Numbered from the stretch's first letter, positions 1 through 11,659 are shown. The stretch: DNA of 64,000 bases from Cryptomeria japonica (GCF_030272615.1 NC_081412.1:141774747-141838746), one strand, 5' to 3'. The notes: generated by a model not told the origin, from the sequence alone. A program made the numbers and translations.

Positions 1-634
1 AAAGTAATTGGAAATGCTTGAATGTAAACAATGGAGATGTATACCCTATAGATTTACAACTTGTTGATGATGATTGCTTTTCTTCTTGAATGTAACCACA
101 AATGTTGTATGAAATGGCATGTAACATGACAAAACCCTAACACACACACACATGCTTGCAAATGAATGTTGTAATGTTGCTCCAATGGATGAATGAAGAA
201 GACTTGAATGCTTGATGATGACCTTGAAATCTTGTATCTTCTCCTTATGCTCTCTATCTGTCTTTCCCCTTATCCATCCATCCTCCCATGAATGAGGGTA
301 TTGAATTCCCATTTATACATGCCTCTAGGATTAATTTTCAACCATCCAAGGTCGACAAAGAGGGATTGCAAACCCCAAAGAGAAGAAATGCATAGGAGAT
401 TGGGCATACCTAACATAGGGCCACCCTAGGAGGTGGGGACAAGGGCACCACACCCCTATCTTACCCTATTTTGGGGCTCGGACATGGTCTAAAGTAGACA
501 CAAGACATGAAGGAGAAAGAGAGAAGGGTTGGAAATGCAGAAATAGGTCTCGGTTAGGGAAGGAGATGTCGTCGCCAAGGGGAGGACCCCAAATGTGGCT
601 AAAATTACAGGGGTTGCAATTTTATGATACTACA
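1..634 (-). mobile_element. LTR piece of a family-T retrotransposon (U3, TATA box, start of R/U5)
   Basis: Read on the minus strand, the sequence begins at 634 with TGTAGTATCATAAAATTG. This resembles the LTR start at 63764 (TGTAGCATCGTGAATTG). Both are followed about 320-350 bases on by a TATA box, and both have a GGTCGAC motif 30-40 bases before it. No polypurine tract lies to the right of 634, so the piece is probably a 5' LTR whose body continues off the left edge, or a solo LTR. It abuts the interrupted copia gene that starts at 635. A short open frame at 46-312 (minus) lies downstream of the TATA box and looks like nothing known. The boundary is good; the family assignment is an inference. 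Confidence 0.6.
311..320 (-). promoter_or_regulatory. TATA box of the left family-T LTR
   Basis: On the minus strand this reads ATGTATAAAT. It lies about 315 bases inside the LTR start at 634, the same relative place as the TATA box of the right-edge LTR. Promoter function is inferred. Confidence 0.45.
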
Positions 635-642
635 AGAAGATT

Positions 643-1729
643 TTGATGGTTTCACCTTCGTCAGATGGACATGGCTTTTGGGTACCTAAGGGTGTTGTTT
701 ATTTTGAAGCAAAGTTACCTACAAAGAAGACTATGTTATGGCACCAGAGGCTAGGCCACATTGGACAAAGGGGTCTAAGGACCTTGAAAAATAAAAACCT
801 TGTTGAAGGTTTGAATGTTTGTAATCTTGACTTTGATTTTTTGAGCATTTCATTTATGAAAAACAAAACCATGTTCAATTTTACTCAAGTTATCATAAAT
901 CTTGTGGTGTTTTGGATATTATTCATTCTGATGTGTTTGGTCATATAGATTTTCCTTCCATTGAAAAATCCATATATTATGTTTCAATTATTAATGATTT
1001 AAGTAGGACATGGGTATACTTTCTAAATAGTAAATCTAAAGTTTTTGGTCATTTTAATTAATTTAAAGCAATGGTTGAGTTGTAGACTAGAAAGAAAATT
1101 AAATGCTTGAGGACTTAATGGCAATTAATTTTTCTCTAATTATTTTTGATAGATTTTGTAAAGACTATGGCATTAATAGATAGAAGAAAACTCTGTATTC
1201 TCTACAAAAAAATGGAGTTGTAGAAAGAATGAACAAGGAATTGATGGATAAGGCTTTTAGTATGCTCTGTGGTGCTGGTCTAGAACAAAATTTTTGGGTT
1301 GAAGCTTTTGCCACTGCTTGCTACTTGATTAATAGATCTCCTACATTAGCTCTTGCAGGTGACAACCCTTCATTTAAATATCTCAGAGTTTTTGGTTGCA
1401 CGACATATGAACATGTGCCAAAGGAGAAGCAAAAAAAGTTGGAGAAAAAGGTTGTGAAATGTATCTTCATCGGTTATAGTTATGGTGTGAAAGGATACAA
1501 GCTTTGGGACCCTGTTCCACAAAAGGTAATTCATAGTAGAAGTTTTATTTTTAGAGAAATTAAGTCTCCTTCTATTACATTACAAATGGAACAGACTAAA
1601 CATGAAGATGTGATTCAATTCCCTTATATGCCTAAAAGATTTGAATTGAGACCACTTAATAGTGAAGAAGTTGAGGAGAGATCATCTAGCTCTGAATCTT
1701 TAGAAGAGGAGGAAGAACCTCCAACTTAG
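643..1729 (+). pseudogene. pol: Copia-1 GAG-pre-integrase and integrase
   Basis: The gene would have encoded copia integrase, which inserts the cDNA into host chromosomes. The first frame (643-948) shows the pre-integrase motif LWHQRLGHIGQRGL; the zinc-binding cysteines that should follow are lost. An HSDVFGH stretch near 925 carries the first catalytic Asp. The segment that should hold the second Asp near 1105-1130 is broken by a stop. NGVVERMNKEL near 1212 keeps the catalytic Glu. The C-terminal part, with an FWVEAFATACYLINRSP motif and an FGCTTYEHVP motif, is open from 1229 to 1729. There are several frame changes, so the gene is dead. The copia assignment is firm. Confidence 0.85.
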
Positions 1730-2515
1730 GTTGTTCAAAGTTCTACAAGACATAAACAGCCACATGAAAGGTATTCACCTAATGATTGGAGATGTATTTT
1801 TTCTTTGAACATAAATGTGGATGAACCTAGATCTATAGAAGAGGTGTTAGGTGTGAATGATGCAAAATCTTGGAAGATTTCTATGTAAGAAGAAATGACA
1901 TCTTTGAAAAAGAGTGATACATGGAATCTTGTATCATTGCCTGAAGGATGGAAACATAATGGTTGTAAATGGGTGTTCAAGAGAAGGATTGTTATTGAGA
2001 AGTATAAAGAAAGATTGGTTGCAAAAGGCTACTCTCAAGTTGAGGGTGTTAATTATGGTGAAATATTTTCTCCTATTTTAAAAATGACATCCCTTGGATT
2101 TTTGCTTTCTATTGCTGCTGCTTGTGATTTAGAGGTTGAGAAAATGGATGTGAAAACTGATTTCTTTCGTGGTAAAAGGTAAAAGTAATTTGGTTTGTAA
2201 ATTGAAGAAAAATTTGTATGGCCTCAAACAGAGTCCTAGGATATTGTATTAAAAATTTGATACATTTGTGTTGAGTTTGGGATTTGAACATTCTAAATCA
2301 AATCACTGTGTTTATTATAAATCTGATCGTGATCATTTCTTGTACATTGTATTATATTTTGTTGATATGTTATTCATTGATAAATGGAAAGACATGATTT
2401 TAGAATCTAAGTTTCAACTTGTTGCTAAATTTGAAATGAAAGATCTTGGTGTAGCAAAACACATATGGAAATTAAAAGAGATAGAGTGAACAGAAAGCTA
2501 TGGCTAGGCCAAAGT
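1730..2515 (+). pseudogene. pol: Copia-1 reverse transcriptase, N-terminal part
   Basis: After an acidic linker, the RT start is seen at 1895-2182: a KKSDTWNLV motif, then NGCKWVFKRR, RLVAKGYSQ and the KMDVKTDF motif. A second open stretch at 2268-2489 contains VLYFVDMLF in place of the usual VLYVDDML, so the first Asp of the catalytic pair has become Val. A stop at 2487 is followed by the Copia-2 insertion at 2516. The remainder of RT and RNase H lies at 58522-59304 in the same orientation. This is a dead copy; the identification as copia RT is secure. Confidence 0.85.
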
Positions 2516-3943
2516 TGATAAATAATGATAAACAATAAATACTCAACAGGTACTGAGAGGGGGGGGGTGAATTAGTACAGATAAAAAATTCTCTGACAAC
2601 TTAAACTGCAAAGACTGCACTAATTGGCAAACAATATCATCAACCTAAACCAAGACAATATCGGTAAAACACAATAAGACTGTGAAAGATATAAATCGGT
2701 AACACTTAGAACTTCTCAAAACCTAATATCTCATCTCAATTTCCCCCATATGCTTAAGAAAGTAATACATCGGAAATACAATGACCATTAGATCAGCGTG
2801 CATTACAACTTAACAGAAAACACTAAATCACCACATGAAAAAGCATCACACATAACACACTGATTTTTTGACATGGAAACCCAACTGGGAAAAACCACGG
2901 TGGGGATGAATACCCACAAGTTGTTCTTGAACTCTTCTGAAGTCCACTCTATTAGGAGCCTAGTCTGGTTAAAGACTTTACAACAGGTTTTGCTAGGAAT
3001 AGATCTTGCTAGGGATCACTCGGTTAAGAGATGGCTAAATACGTGGCTAGAGGTTAAAACCCTGTGAAAAGTTACCTCACAAGAGCATTTGAAGAACTCT
3101 ATGATTTTGAGTCACCCTGTTAAAGGATTTACAAAAAGCATGTTAAAGCTACTCGGTAAAGCGATTTTCCAACTGCTGAAATGGTTAGAAGTCAACATGT
3201 AATACACTGATCTGATAACAACACTCAATGCCAAGGCAAATCCACTTTAGTTTCTTTACATCTACAATCACACTCTGCAAATCTCTACTCACTTCTCCAT
3301 TATGGAAAGAATCACCTCACATACATTCATTTGCCAACAACTTCAAATGAAAATCATCATCGACCTTATAGATAATAATTAGGTTGGTGGCCAAAACCTA
3401 AAACCCTAAGCATCTAGGTTAACAATACAGTCAGTCCAATCCTGACCGTTTAATCATATTACATAGGGTAAAAAAATCACGAACAAATCTCAAGACATTC
3501 TGCATCGTTCATTCCTCACCGCTTCTGGAAGCTGATAACCCATCATCCGCTCTCCACCATTTACTAAGATTTTGCACATCCACGAGATAGATAGAATCAA
3601 TCTTCTCATGCAAGATCGTCAAGGAAATCCTTCATGCACACAAGGCTGACGTGGCAACGTGATCTAATCTTCATTTCAATGCTAACTCATCACAGGATGT
3701 CATCAGTCAAATCACATAGACTTGGAATGCATCAGCCAGAAACCCTAAAGCTGAGACTACCAACCGGTAGTCATATCAAGTGAAACCCCAATACAAACTT
3801 TTCATATACCGGTTCACTTGCTAGTTTACTTACTTCGACATACCTGTTCACACTTCATCATACCGGTTCACTTGCCAATTTACTTACTTCAACATATTGG
3901 TTTACACTTCATCATATTGACATCAATGACAACATACATTATC
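2516..3943 (-). repeat. Copia-2 left (3') LTR, first part
   Basis: It starts TGATAAATAATG and matches the right LTR from 57053 throughout. It is cut at 3943 by Copia-3 and finishes at 11660-11692. It holds the G-run block (GAGAGGGGGGGGG near 2555) and the conserved U5 block near 2872-2920, both shared with Copia-3 and NA-1. A small open frame at 2873-3067 lies within this LTR repeat and is not a gene. Confidence 0.9.
3939..3943. repeat. Target-site duplication TTATC of Copia-3 (left copy)
   Basis: TTATC at 3939-3943 is repeated at 11655-11659, directly outside the TGTT...AACA ends of Copia-3. One copy restores the Copia-2 LTR sequence found at the right LTR (ACATTATCATCATG). Confidence 0.92.
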
Positions 3944-5490
3944 TGTTAGTATAATGAGAGGGGGGGTGAATCAGATAAACTCACAATTCAACCTCTTAAA
4001 TAGATTCAACCTTGGTAGAACTTACTTGATATGCAACTATGACTGAAAATCATTCAAACCCATAAACTGATAAACTTGAAACATCAAAACACATTTAATG
4101 CCAGATTTAACATGGAAACCCAAATAGGGAAAAACAACTGTGGGATTTCGGACCCACAAAGAAAATATACTCTTCTAGAGTATGCTTGGTTAAAAGCCAA
4201 TCCTGTTAAAGATTACATAAACACATTGCTAGATGTGAACCACTAAAGGGATTTCCCTCAGATCTATCAGAATCTTGCACTTTGTTAGAAGTGACCTTGT
4301 CAAAGGATTTCAAACACTCAATTAGAATGTTACCTTGCTAGAGGATTTACAAATAAGACTGTTAGGTCCACTCGGTTAAGAGATTTCCTGTCACTTACAA
4401 AAATAAATAACAGTAATTAAATATATCTGCAACTTCACATCTGAAATGTTAAAGCAAACTCTATGGGCTCAAAATCATCTTGTCATAAGACTTATCTTCC
4501 TCCTTGCTGGGCTTTTCACTGTGTTCTTCAATCAGATCTTCAATCTTCTATACTCTGTAATCACTACAACAACATCATCGTTCATCTATTTGCTCGCATA
4601 CATTGTTCATCAACTTTTCCTTATTTATAAGCAATTCCTAACTGTTTAATCTCCTTAATCACATTTCCCATGAATAATCTTAGCCATCAGATCTTCAAAC
4701 TTGACTGGGTTCATTGAATCCTTCGAACTGAAAAATGTTTTATCTTGCCTTGAAACTTGTATTCCTTCCTTGGTACTTGTGCTCAGTTATAACCATTCAA
4801 TCTGTGATGTAGATCTAACTCTTGAATTTTCATTTCCGTTGATCCTTAACAAAATTCTTGCACGACATTCCAATCTTCTATAAATCTCCAGCTCATTGGC
4901 ATCCTTCATTTAATAATATAATTATTCATCCAATGCATTCTGGTACTGCTCGGTTGATACTCGGTTAATTCTAAACTTTACTCGATAGACATTCAGTATT
5001 CATCTTGGTTACTGTCTCGGTAGCTTTGCTTGCTGACGACACTCAGTGACTTCTTTCTTCTTTAACCGACATCTATAACCTTGGAATTTACCGACTGGCT
5101 CCTTACTCGGTAAAATAGAATAGTATCAAACCTTTACTCATTCTATTGCATAAAATATTTTTAGTCTTTGAATACACATATATAGAGTATCATAACAATC
5201 AAAATAACATAATCTCATCACTGTCTAACTTGGTAATAGTTGCCCATTGAATAACTTATTACTCCCCTTCATTTTCACATTCTTTCTGTGTCACTTACCA
5301 ACATCTTTCTACTCATTAAAACATACTTTTTAAGATATGGCAACATCATATTGAATCAGAAAAACAATTGTTTGACATCAATGACAAAATAATATTATTA
5401 AGACATTAATCATCATTTATCAATTATATCATCAATCTCCAAAAACCTTCTCAATATCCTCATACCAACAAACTTATTGTAATGCCAACA
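3944..5490 (-). repeat. Copia-3 left (3') LTR
   Basis: It runs from TGTTAGTATAATG to ATGCCAACA. A G-run block is near 3960, a U5 block (GTGGAAACCC...GACCCACAA type) near 4110-4160, and a minus-strand TATA box TTATAAATAA at 4621-4630. The small open frame at 4446-4649 recurs at 10614-10817 only because both are LTR copies. Confidence 0.92.
4621..4630 (-). promoter_or_regulatory. TATA box in the Copia-3 left LTR
   Basis: The minus strand reads TTATAAATAA, and the equivalent lies at 10789-10798 in the 5' LTR. It is the best TATA match in this LTR. Promoter function is inferred. Confidence 0.45.
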
Positions 5491-5503
5491 ATCTCCCCCT
5501 TTG
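5491..5503 (-). other. Copia-3 polypurine tract
   Basis: On the minus strand CAAAGGGGGAGAT lies immediately before the 3' LTR. This is the standard site for plus-strand DNA priming. The same tract borders the Copia-2 (11693) and NA-1 (30542) LTRs. Confidence 0.85.
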
Positions 5504-5868
5504 GCATTGATGGAAATACCAACTTCTGATTAATTGATTTATTTCAATTGATTCGAACTGTTGTAATTCTTCTTCTGTTATCCTTGAGCTATAAACTTCC
5601 TATAATATTCTCCCCCTATCATTAGTCTTCTCCCCCTTTAACAACAATGCCAAAAGTAAAACTAATCCATGATTACTTCCCCCGTGAAGTAATTTCTTTG
5701 CTGTTAAAACATATACAAATGTATCATCTCAGTCTCGGTCAGAGCATCTTGTTTTCATTCACTGTTCCCTGCACAACTTTAGGCAACCTCCTAAAGTGTG
5801 TAAATCAGCATCAACTCATAAATAGTTATTTTGTAGATTCATAGAATTGATGCTTTCACCAAACTCTA
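5504..5868 (-). other. Copia-3 non-coding 3' region with extra polypurine tracts
   Basis: This lies between the RNase H stop and the 3' LTR. On the minus strand it contains further tracts of the polypurine type (AAAGGGGGAGAAG near 5626-5640 and AGGGGGAGAAT near 5609-5620). The short open frame at 5647-5844 on the plus strand has no coding character. Confidence 0.55.
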
Positions 5869-7458
5869 TCAGTGAGTACTAGATAGGGGTAGGACCCCTA
5901 ACTTGCTTCTGAGATACTCAAAAGTGTCCCTTGGTAGTGGCTTTGTGAAGATGTCTGCTATTTGTTCCTTTGTGCTAACATATTCCAGTACAACTTTCTT
6001 TTCTTGAACTTCTTCTCTTAGATAATGATACTTTATACGAATATGTTTTGTCTTAGAGTACATTACCGGATTCGTTGAAATGTTAATAGCACTTATATTA
6101 TCATAAAATATAGTTACTGGTTCAGTAACTGTCTCATTCATACCTTCCAACAGTTGTTTGATCCATGCTATATTGGTACAATTCAATGCTATAGTGACAT
6201 ATTCAGCTTCAACTGTTGACTGTGAAATGCATCCTTGTTTCTTGCTAAGCCAACTTGTTAGTCTTTCTCCCAAAAAGAAAGCTCCATCTCTTGTGCTTTT
6301 CCTGTCATCAATATTTCCTACCCAATCAGCATCAGTATAGACTTTTAAGTCAAAATCATTCCTCTTTTTATATAGTAAACCATAATCTTCAGTGCCTATC
6401 AAGTATTTGAAATTTTTTTTGATTGCTGTCATATGGGTTTCTTTGGGATCTGCAGAAAATCTTGCAGCTATACCTACTGCATGTGCTATATCAGGTATGC
6501 TGTGAACTACATATTGCAGCTTTCCAATCATAGATCGGTAAAGCATCTCATCAACAGATGTAGATTCATCATTCTTTGATAGTTTACAATTAGTAGTCAT
6601 AGGAGTACTTACAGGTTTAGAACCCTCCATTCCAAATTTCTTCAAGATTTCCTTTATATACTTGGATTGAGTAATGAAAATCCCATTTTTCATTTGCAGT
6701 ATTTGTAAACCTATAAAATACTTTATTTCACTGATTAATGACATCTCAAATTCCTTGCACATTTCATTTCCAAAGTTCTTACATAAAGAATCATTTCCAC
6801 AAAAAATAATATCATCAACAAATATGGCTGAAATCAGTATTCCATTCTCCTTATCATTCTTCATATATATGTTATTGTTTTTACTAGTCCTTATAAATTC
6901 AATCTTTATTAAGTAAGAGTGCAACCTTTCATACCATGCTCTAGGTACTTGCTTTAGGCCATATAAAGCTTTGTTCAACTTACATACCTGATCTTTATTC
7001 TTCTCTTCAATAAATCCTTCAGGCTGTTCAATATAAACTTCTTCTTCTAGTATACCATTCAAAAATGCAGATTTAACATCCATTTGATATACCTTGAAGT
7101 TTTTGTAAGCAACATATGCCAACAATGTTCTCACTCCCTCAAGTCTTGCTACAGGTGCAAAAGTCTGACCATAGTTTATTCCTTCTTCTTGAGCATAACC
7201 TTTGCAAACTAGCCTTGCTTTATTCCAAATAACCTCACCTTTTTCATTTAGCTTATTTTTGAAAATCCACTTTGTACCAATTACATTTTTCTCTTTTGGT
7301 CTTGGGAACAGTGTCCATGTTTCATTTTTCTTGATTTGTTCAATCTCTTCTGTCATAGCATTCACCCAATCTTCATTGCTAAGTGCCTCTTTTACTATCC
7401 TCGGTTCAAACTCGGATATCAAACATGTGTTCTGTCTCAGTTTGTTTCTTTTCATCAA
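5869..7458 (-). CDS. pol: Copia-3 reverse transcriptase and RNase H
   Basis: This open stretch of 529 codons is the C-terminal part of a longer gag-pol frame, not an independent gene. Order: an ETWTLFPRP-type RT start, [29 protein letters not shown], the [12 protein letters not shown] motif, then FVDDIIF (catalytic Asp pair intact), ending with RNase H. RNase H shows VYTDADW, STVEAEY and FYDNISAI, so the catalytic acids are present, and it closes with a [14 protein letters not shown] and ADIFTKPLP tail. It copies element RNA into DNA and removes the RNA strand. No stop or frameshift is seen here, although upstream integrase is broken. Family assignment is certain; present activity is unlikely. 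Confidence 0.92.
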   Translation of the reverse strand: MMKRNKLRQNTCLISEFEPRIVKEALSNEDWVNAMTEEIEQIKKNETWTLFPRPKEKNVIGTKWIFKNKLNEKGEVIWNKARLVCKGYAQEEGINYGQTFAPVARLEGVRTLLAYVAYKNFKVYQMDVKSAFLNGILEEEVYIEQPEGFIEEKNKDQVCKLNKALYGLKQVPRAWYERLHSYLIKIEFIRTSKNNNIYMKNDKENGILISAIFVDDIIFCGNDSLCKNFGNEMCKEFEMSLISEIKYFIGLQILQMKNGIFITQSKYIKEILKKFGMEGSKPVSTPMTTNCKLSKNDESTSVDEMLYRSMIGKLQYVVHSIPDIAHAVGIAARFSADPKETHMTAIKKNFKYLIGTEDYGLLYKKRNDFDLKVYTDADWVGNIDDRKSTRDGAFFLGERLTSWLSKKQGCISQSTVEAEYVTIALNCTNIAWIKQLLEGMNETVTEPVTIFYDNISAINISTNPVMYSKTKHIRIKYHYLREEVQEKKVVLEYVSTKEQIADIFTKPLPRDTFEYLRSKLGVLPLSSTH

Positions 7459-7668
7459 GGGAGCATCCTTATCTCCTATAATCTGATTTGATGGATGATT
7501 TCTTCTGACATATTTTGCTAATATAGGCTCGGTAGGCTCTGTATGATCTTCTTCATCACTCGGTAACTGAGTATTTTCTTCATCGGCTTTCTCGATAGGA
7601 CTTCTCGGTTGTACATATACAAACTCTTCATAATCTTCTGGTTCTTTGGAATTTCCTTCATCATTCCT
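7459..7668 (-). pseudogene. pol: Copia-3 integrase-RT linker
   Basis: This acidic, Glu/Asp/Pro-rich linker stays in the RT frame. It contains a [20 protein letters not shown]-like stretch and a single stop beside 7669 (TAA where a Gln codon is expected). It joins the integrase C-terminus to RT, as in other copia elements. Confidence 0.7.
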
Positions 7669-8714
7669 TTATGCAAATTCATCAATTTTCACATTTGCAC
7701 TTTCTGCTATTTTGTTAGATGATTTGATCAGACATTTAAATGCTTTACTTCTAGAAGAATAACCAAGAAATGTTCCTTCCTCACTTTTCTGATCAAATTT
7801 TCCATTTCTGTCATCTTTGTGAACATAACATATACTTCCAAATATTTTAAAATAACTTACATTTGGTTTCTTGTCATACCATATTTCATACGGTGTCTTC
7901 ATAGTTCCTTTCTTCAATTGTACTCGATTCAGGGTGTAAACTGCAGTGCTTATTGCTTCTCTCCAAAATATTTGAGGTTCACTCTTTCTATCATCAAAGT
8001 TCTGGCACAATCTACAATTGATCTGCTTCTTCTTTCAGCTATCCCATTTTGTTGTGGTGTTCTTGGTGCAGACACTTGTCTCTTTATACCATGATCATTG
8101 CAAAATAAGTTAAATTCATCTAAAATGAACTCTCCTCCTCTATTAGATCTTAGACATTTCAATTATCTTCCTGTTTCATTTTCAACTCTTGCCTTATACC
8201 ATTTGAACATTTGAAAGGATTCTGATTTCTCTTTTAAAAACATAACTGACATCATCCTTGAGTAATCATCCACAAATAATATGAAGTATTTATCACCATA
8301 ATAACTTTGAACTTTCATAGGACCACAAAGATCAGTGTGCACAAGATCTAAAATTCCTTTAGAAGTGTAAGACTTACTTGTAAAGCTTGATTTTGTCATC
8401 TTACCTATCTGACATCCTCGACATATTGCATTCTTAGGTTTTTCCAAGCTTGGTAGACCTCTCACTTGGTGCTTCTTACTTATTTTGATGAGGTTATCAA
8501 AATTTACATGAGAAAAACTTTTATGCCATAACCAGGTATCTTCTATTTTTGCATATAGACAATTGTTCTAATTTGAGTCAAGATGAAATGTATTACCTCT
8601 TGTTTGAGTCCCGGTAGCAGCCAACTTTCCATGTTTGCCATGAACTTTGACAATTCCTTTCTGAATTTCTATTCGATATCCTGTATTGTTTAGCTGTGCT
8701 ACACTCAACAAATT
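7669..8714 (-). pseudogene. pol: Copia-3 GAG-pre-integrase and integrase
   Basis: Read from 8714 down: a NLLSVAQLN segment, then the zinc-binding motif (WLWHKSFSH followed by CRGCQIGK). The integrase core follows, with VHTDLCGP (first Asp), CLRSNRGGEF (second Asp replaced by Asn) and NGIAERRSR (Glu kept). The C-terminal YFKIFGSICYVHK and GTFLGYSSRSKAFKC segments end the domain. There are stops near 8715, 8559 and 8163, all at positions where Gln is expected, and one single-base frame change near 8000. These breaks plus the Asp-to-Asn change make the integrase inactive. Confidence 0.88.
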
Positions 8715-9788
8715 CTATTTCAGACCTTCAACCCAATATACATCATCACATTTAGCATTGTCAAGAAGTGTGATAGAACCTTTACCTTTCACAGGACATG
8801 GTGCATCATTACAAAATTTTACATAACCTCCATCATAGTCTTCTAATTTAACTAGATTGTGTTTATCACCTGTCATGTGATGTGAGCATCCACTATCTAT
8901 GATCCAAGAATCATTATTATTTATGTGTGATATTAAGGCTTTTTCTTCATACCTTTCTTCATTTGATCCATCTTTGATAGCCACATATACAACTTCCTCT
9001 GTCTCAGTCCCATCAGATTTATCATCATTGGATTCCTCATCAACTACTAGGCATGTCTTTCTATGTCTCCTTCTAAAGTCTTCGTGCCCTCTGTATTGGT
9101 TGTCTTTTTGTCTATCATCTTGATATTCTCTCTTTTCACTAGATTCTTTGTTAGGATAGTTAGAAGCCATATGTCCAATTTTATCATAGTTAAAACATTT
9201 TAAAGGTAACTTTCCTTTATACTTACCTTTGCCTCTCGGTAACCTTCTAGCCAATAATGCTTCAAACACTTCTTGCTTTATGATTTCCTCATATAGTTTG
9301 TGTACTTCTTCCATGTTTTTGTGAAATCTCTCACTTGCTCCACTATGATTTCTTTCAGCATACTTATACATTCTATCATTGTAATTATTAGATTCACCAA
9401 GATGAAAAGAACTGAAAGCAGATTCAACTTTGTTTACCGAAGACCCACTGTTATCAAAATTACTTAACTCAAAAGCATGTAGCTTACCGATAGTAGCATC
9501 CAAAGAGACTGGCATGTTTGGTATAGACCTTAATTCATTAATTGCAGAGACTCGAATGGCATAAGTAGGTAGAAGTGTTCTCAACAACTTACTTGTTACA
9601 TCCTTTTCTTCAATAGTTCCTCCTGCTCCTTTGATTTGATTGACAGTTTCCTTTAACCTTGTACTATATTGGATTATGTTCTCACCTTCATTCATTCTCA
9701 TGGATTCAAGTTGTCCTCTTAGACTATCTACTTTTTCTCTTTGAACATGTTCATCACCACCATACACAGATGTAAGCTTATCCCACAC
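8715..9788 (-). CDS. gag: Copia-3 gag and aspartic protease
   Basis: An open stretch of 357 codons. It begins inside the UBN2-type copia gag (WDKLTSVYGGDEHVQ, then SLRGQLESMRM and LLRTLLPTYAIRVSAI). A damaged zinc knuckle (CFNYDKIGHMASNYP) follows, with Tyr at two of the three Cys positions. An acidic stretch comes next, then the protease motif WIIDSGCSHHMTGD, with DSG as the active site. Gag forms the particle; the protease cuts the polyprotein. The frame opens upstream of 9788: a candidate Met lies near 10000 (MAEKDEAAL), separated by a stop. The knuckle damage suggests reduced RNA binding. Confidence 0.87.
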   Translation of the reverse strand: MWDKLTSVYGGDEHVQREKVDSLRGQLESMRMNEGENIIQYSTRLKETVNQIKGAGGTIEEKDVTSKLLRTLLPTYAIRVSAINELRSIPNMPVSLDATIGKLHAFELSNFDNSGSSVNKVESAFSSFHLGESNNYNDRMYKYAERNHSGASERFHKNMEEVHKLYEEIIKQEVFEALLARRLPRGKGKYKGKLPLKCFNYDKIGHMASNYPNKESSEKREYQDDRQKDNQYRGHEDFRRRHRKTCLVVDEESNDDKSDGTETEEVVYVAIKDGSNEERYEEKALISHINNNDSWIIDSGCSHHMTGDKHNLVKLEDYDGGYVKFCNDAPCPVKGKGSITLLDNAKCDDVYWVEGLK

Positions 9789-10097
9789 ATAGCTTTGGCA
9801 TCATTACAATCTTCTAGATCATTAAACTCTGAGTCGGTCAATGCTAATGTTATTTCAATCATTGTTTGAATATGTTCTTGCTTTGCCTTTATTTCTTCTA
9901 TTGTCATAGGGTAGGTGCTAGGTGCAGTGTAAACATTCTCCAGATAATATGTTGCATATTATCCAATTCTTGATAAGTGCAGCTTCATCCTTTTCTGCCA
10001 TGTGGAGAAACTTGACTTGATCAACTTTGGTGCATCCCTTTTATACATCTTTGGATCTTGCCTCAAGTTCCTTTAAACTTTTCTTTCGGAGTTCTAT
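9789..10097 (-). pseudogene. gag: Copia-3 leader and gag N-terminal remnant
   Basis: Between the primer-binding site and the open gag frame, the minus strand shows a candidate start near 10000 (MAEKDEAALIKNWI). A degraded gag N-terminus follows with at least one break before 9788. There is no other feature. Confidence 0.5.
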
Positions 10098-10110
10098 CTC
10101 TGATACTAAT
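10098..10110 (-). other. Copia-3 primer-binding site (tRNA-iMet type)
   Basis: The minus strand reads ATTAGTATCAGAG directly after the 5' LTR. This matches the TGGTATCAGAG initiator-Met site with a G-to-A change. Confidence 0.75.
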
Positions 10111-11654
10111 TTTTAGTATAATGAGAGGGGGGGGGTGAATCAGATAAATTCACAATTCAACCTCTTAAATAGATTCAACCTCGGTAGAACTTACTTGATA
10201 TGCAACTATGACTGAAAATCATTCAAACTCATAAACTGATAAACTTGAAACATCAAAACACATTTAACACCAGATTTAACGTGGAAACCCAAATAGGGAA
10301 AAACCACTATGGGATTTCAAACCCACAAAGAAAATATACTCTTCTAGAGTATGCTCGGTTAAAAGCCAATCCTGTTAAAGATTACATAAACACATTGCTA
10401 GATGTGACCCGGTAAAGGGATTTCCCTCAGATCTATCAGAATCTTGCACTTTGTTAGAAGTGACCTTGTCAAAGGATTTCAAACATGCAATTAGAATGTT
10501 ACCTTGCTAAAGGATTTACAAATAAGACTATTAGGTCCACTCGGTTAAGAGATTTCCTGTCGCTTACCAAATGAATAATAGTAATAAAATATATCTGCAA
10601 CTTCACATCTGAAATGTTAAAGCAGACTCTATGTGCTCAAAATCATCTTTTCGTAAGACTTATCTTCCTCCTTGCTAGGCTTCTCACTCCATTCTTCAAT
10701 CAGATCTTCAATCTTCTGTACTCTGTAATCACTACAGCAGCATCACTATTCTTCTATTTGTCCGCATACATTGTTCATCAACTTTTCCTTATTTATAAGC
10801 AATTCCTAACAGCTTAGTCTCCTTAATCACATTTCCCATGAATAATCTTAGCCATCAGATCTTCAAGCTTGACTAGGTTCATTGAATCATTCGAACTGAT
10901 ATTTTTTTTATCTTGCCTTGAAACTTGTATTCCTTCCTTGGTACTTGTGCTTAGTTATAACCGTTCAATTTGTGTTGTAGATCTAACTCTTGAATTTTCA
11001 TTGCCGTTGATCCTTAACAAACATCTTGCATGACATTCCAATCTTATATAAATCTCCAGCTCATTGGCATCCTTCATTTAATAATTCAATTATTCATCCA
11101 ATGCATTCTGGTATTGCTCGGTTGATACTCGGTTAATTCTGAACTTTACTCAATAGACATTCAGTATTCGTCTCGATTACAGTCTCGGTAGATTTTCTTG
11201 CTAATGACACTCGGTGACTTCTTTCTTCTTTAACCAACATCGATAACCTTGGAATTTACTAACTGGCTCCTTGCTCGGTAAAATAGAATAGTATCAAACC
11301 TTTACTCATTCTATTGCATGAAATCTTTTCAGTCTTCGAATATACATATATAGAGTATCAAAACAATCAAAATAACATAATCTCATCACTGTCTAACTCG
11401 GTAATAGTTGCCCATTGAATAACTTATTACTCCCCTTCATTTTCACATTCTTTTTGTATTACTGACATCTTTATACTCATCAAAACATACTTTTTAAGAT
11501 ATGGCAACATCATACTGAATCAAAAAATCAATTGCTTGACATCAATGACACAATAATATTATTAAGACAGTAATAATCATTTATCAATTATATCATCAGT
11601 CTCCAACAACCTTCTCAATATCCTCATACCAACAAACTTATTGTAATGCCAACA
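10111..11654 (-). repeat. Copia-3 right (5') LTR
   Basis: It starts TTTTAGTATAATG (TG mutated to TT) and ends ATGCCAACA at 11654. It aligns end to end with 3944-5490. Confidence 0.92.
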
Positions 11655-11659
11655 TTATC

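Larger units (their letters stand above)
635..2515 (+). mobile_element. Copia-1, left segment (interrupted Ty1/copia element)
   Basis: This is a degenerate copia pol on the plus strand. It runs from the pre-integrase domain through integrase into RT and stops at 2515, where Copia-2 begins. It resumes at 58522. The five bases AAAGT at 2511-2515 recur at 58517-58521. Across the junction the RT frame continues naturally from an ILG-type segment to a KLWLSQ-like segment (here SYG-stop-AKVNYV) and on to the LGRFNM segment. Gag, protease and the 5' LTR are absent, because the family-T LTR lies immediately upstream at 634. This is the oldest layer in the window. Confidence 0.85.
3944..11654 (-). mobile_element. 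Copia-3, complete copia element in the Copia-2 left LTR
   Basis: The element is 7711 bp, with LTRs of 1547 bp (3944-5490) and 1544 bp (10111-11654) and target duplication TTATC. The polypurine tract lies beside the left LTR and a tRNA-iMet-type primer-binding site beside the right LTR, so it reads right to left. One gag-pol frame is interrupted by about four stops and one frame change. The first roughly 215 bases of the two LTRs differ by about 11 changes by eye, nearly all transitions. Confidence 0.92.

Noticed and set aside
46-312. 88-codon frame in the left LTR
   Set aside because: It lies in R/U5 downstream of the TATA box, has no recognised motif, and is short enough to be chance.
4446-4649. 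Open frame repeated at 10614-10817
   Set aside because: Both copies lie in the two Copia-3 LTRs; the repetition is LTR identity, not gene conservation.
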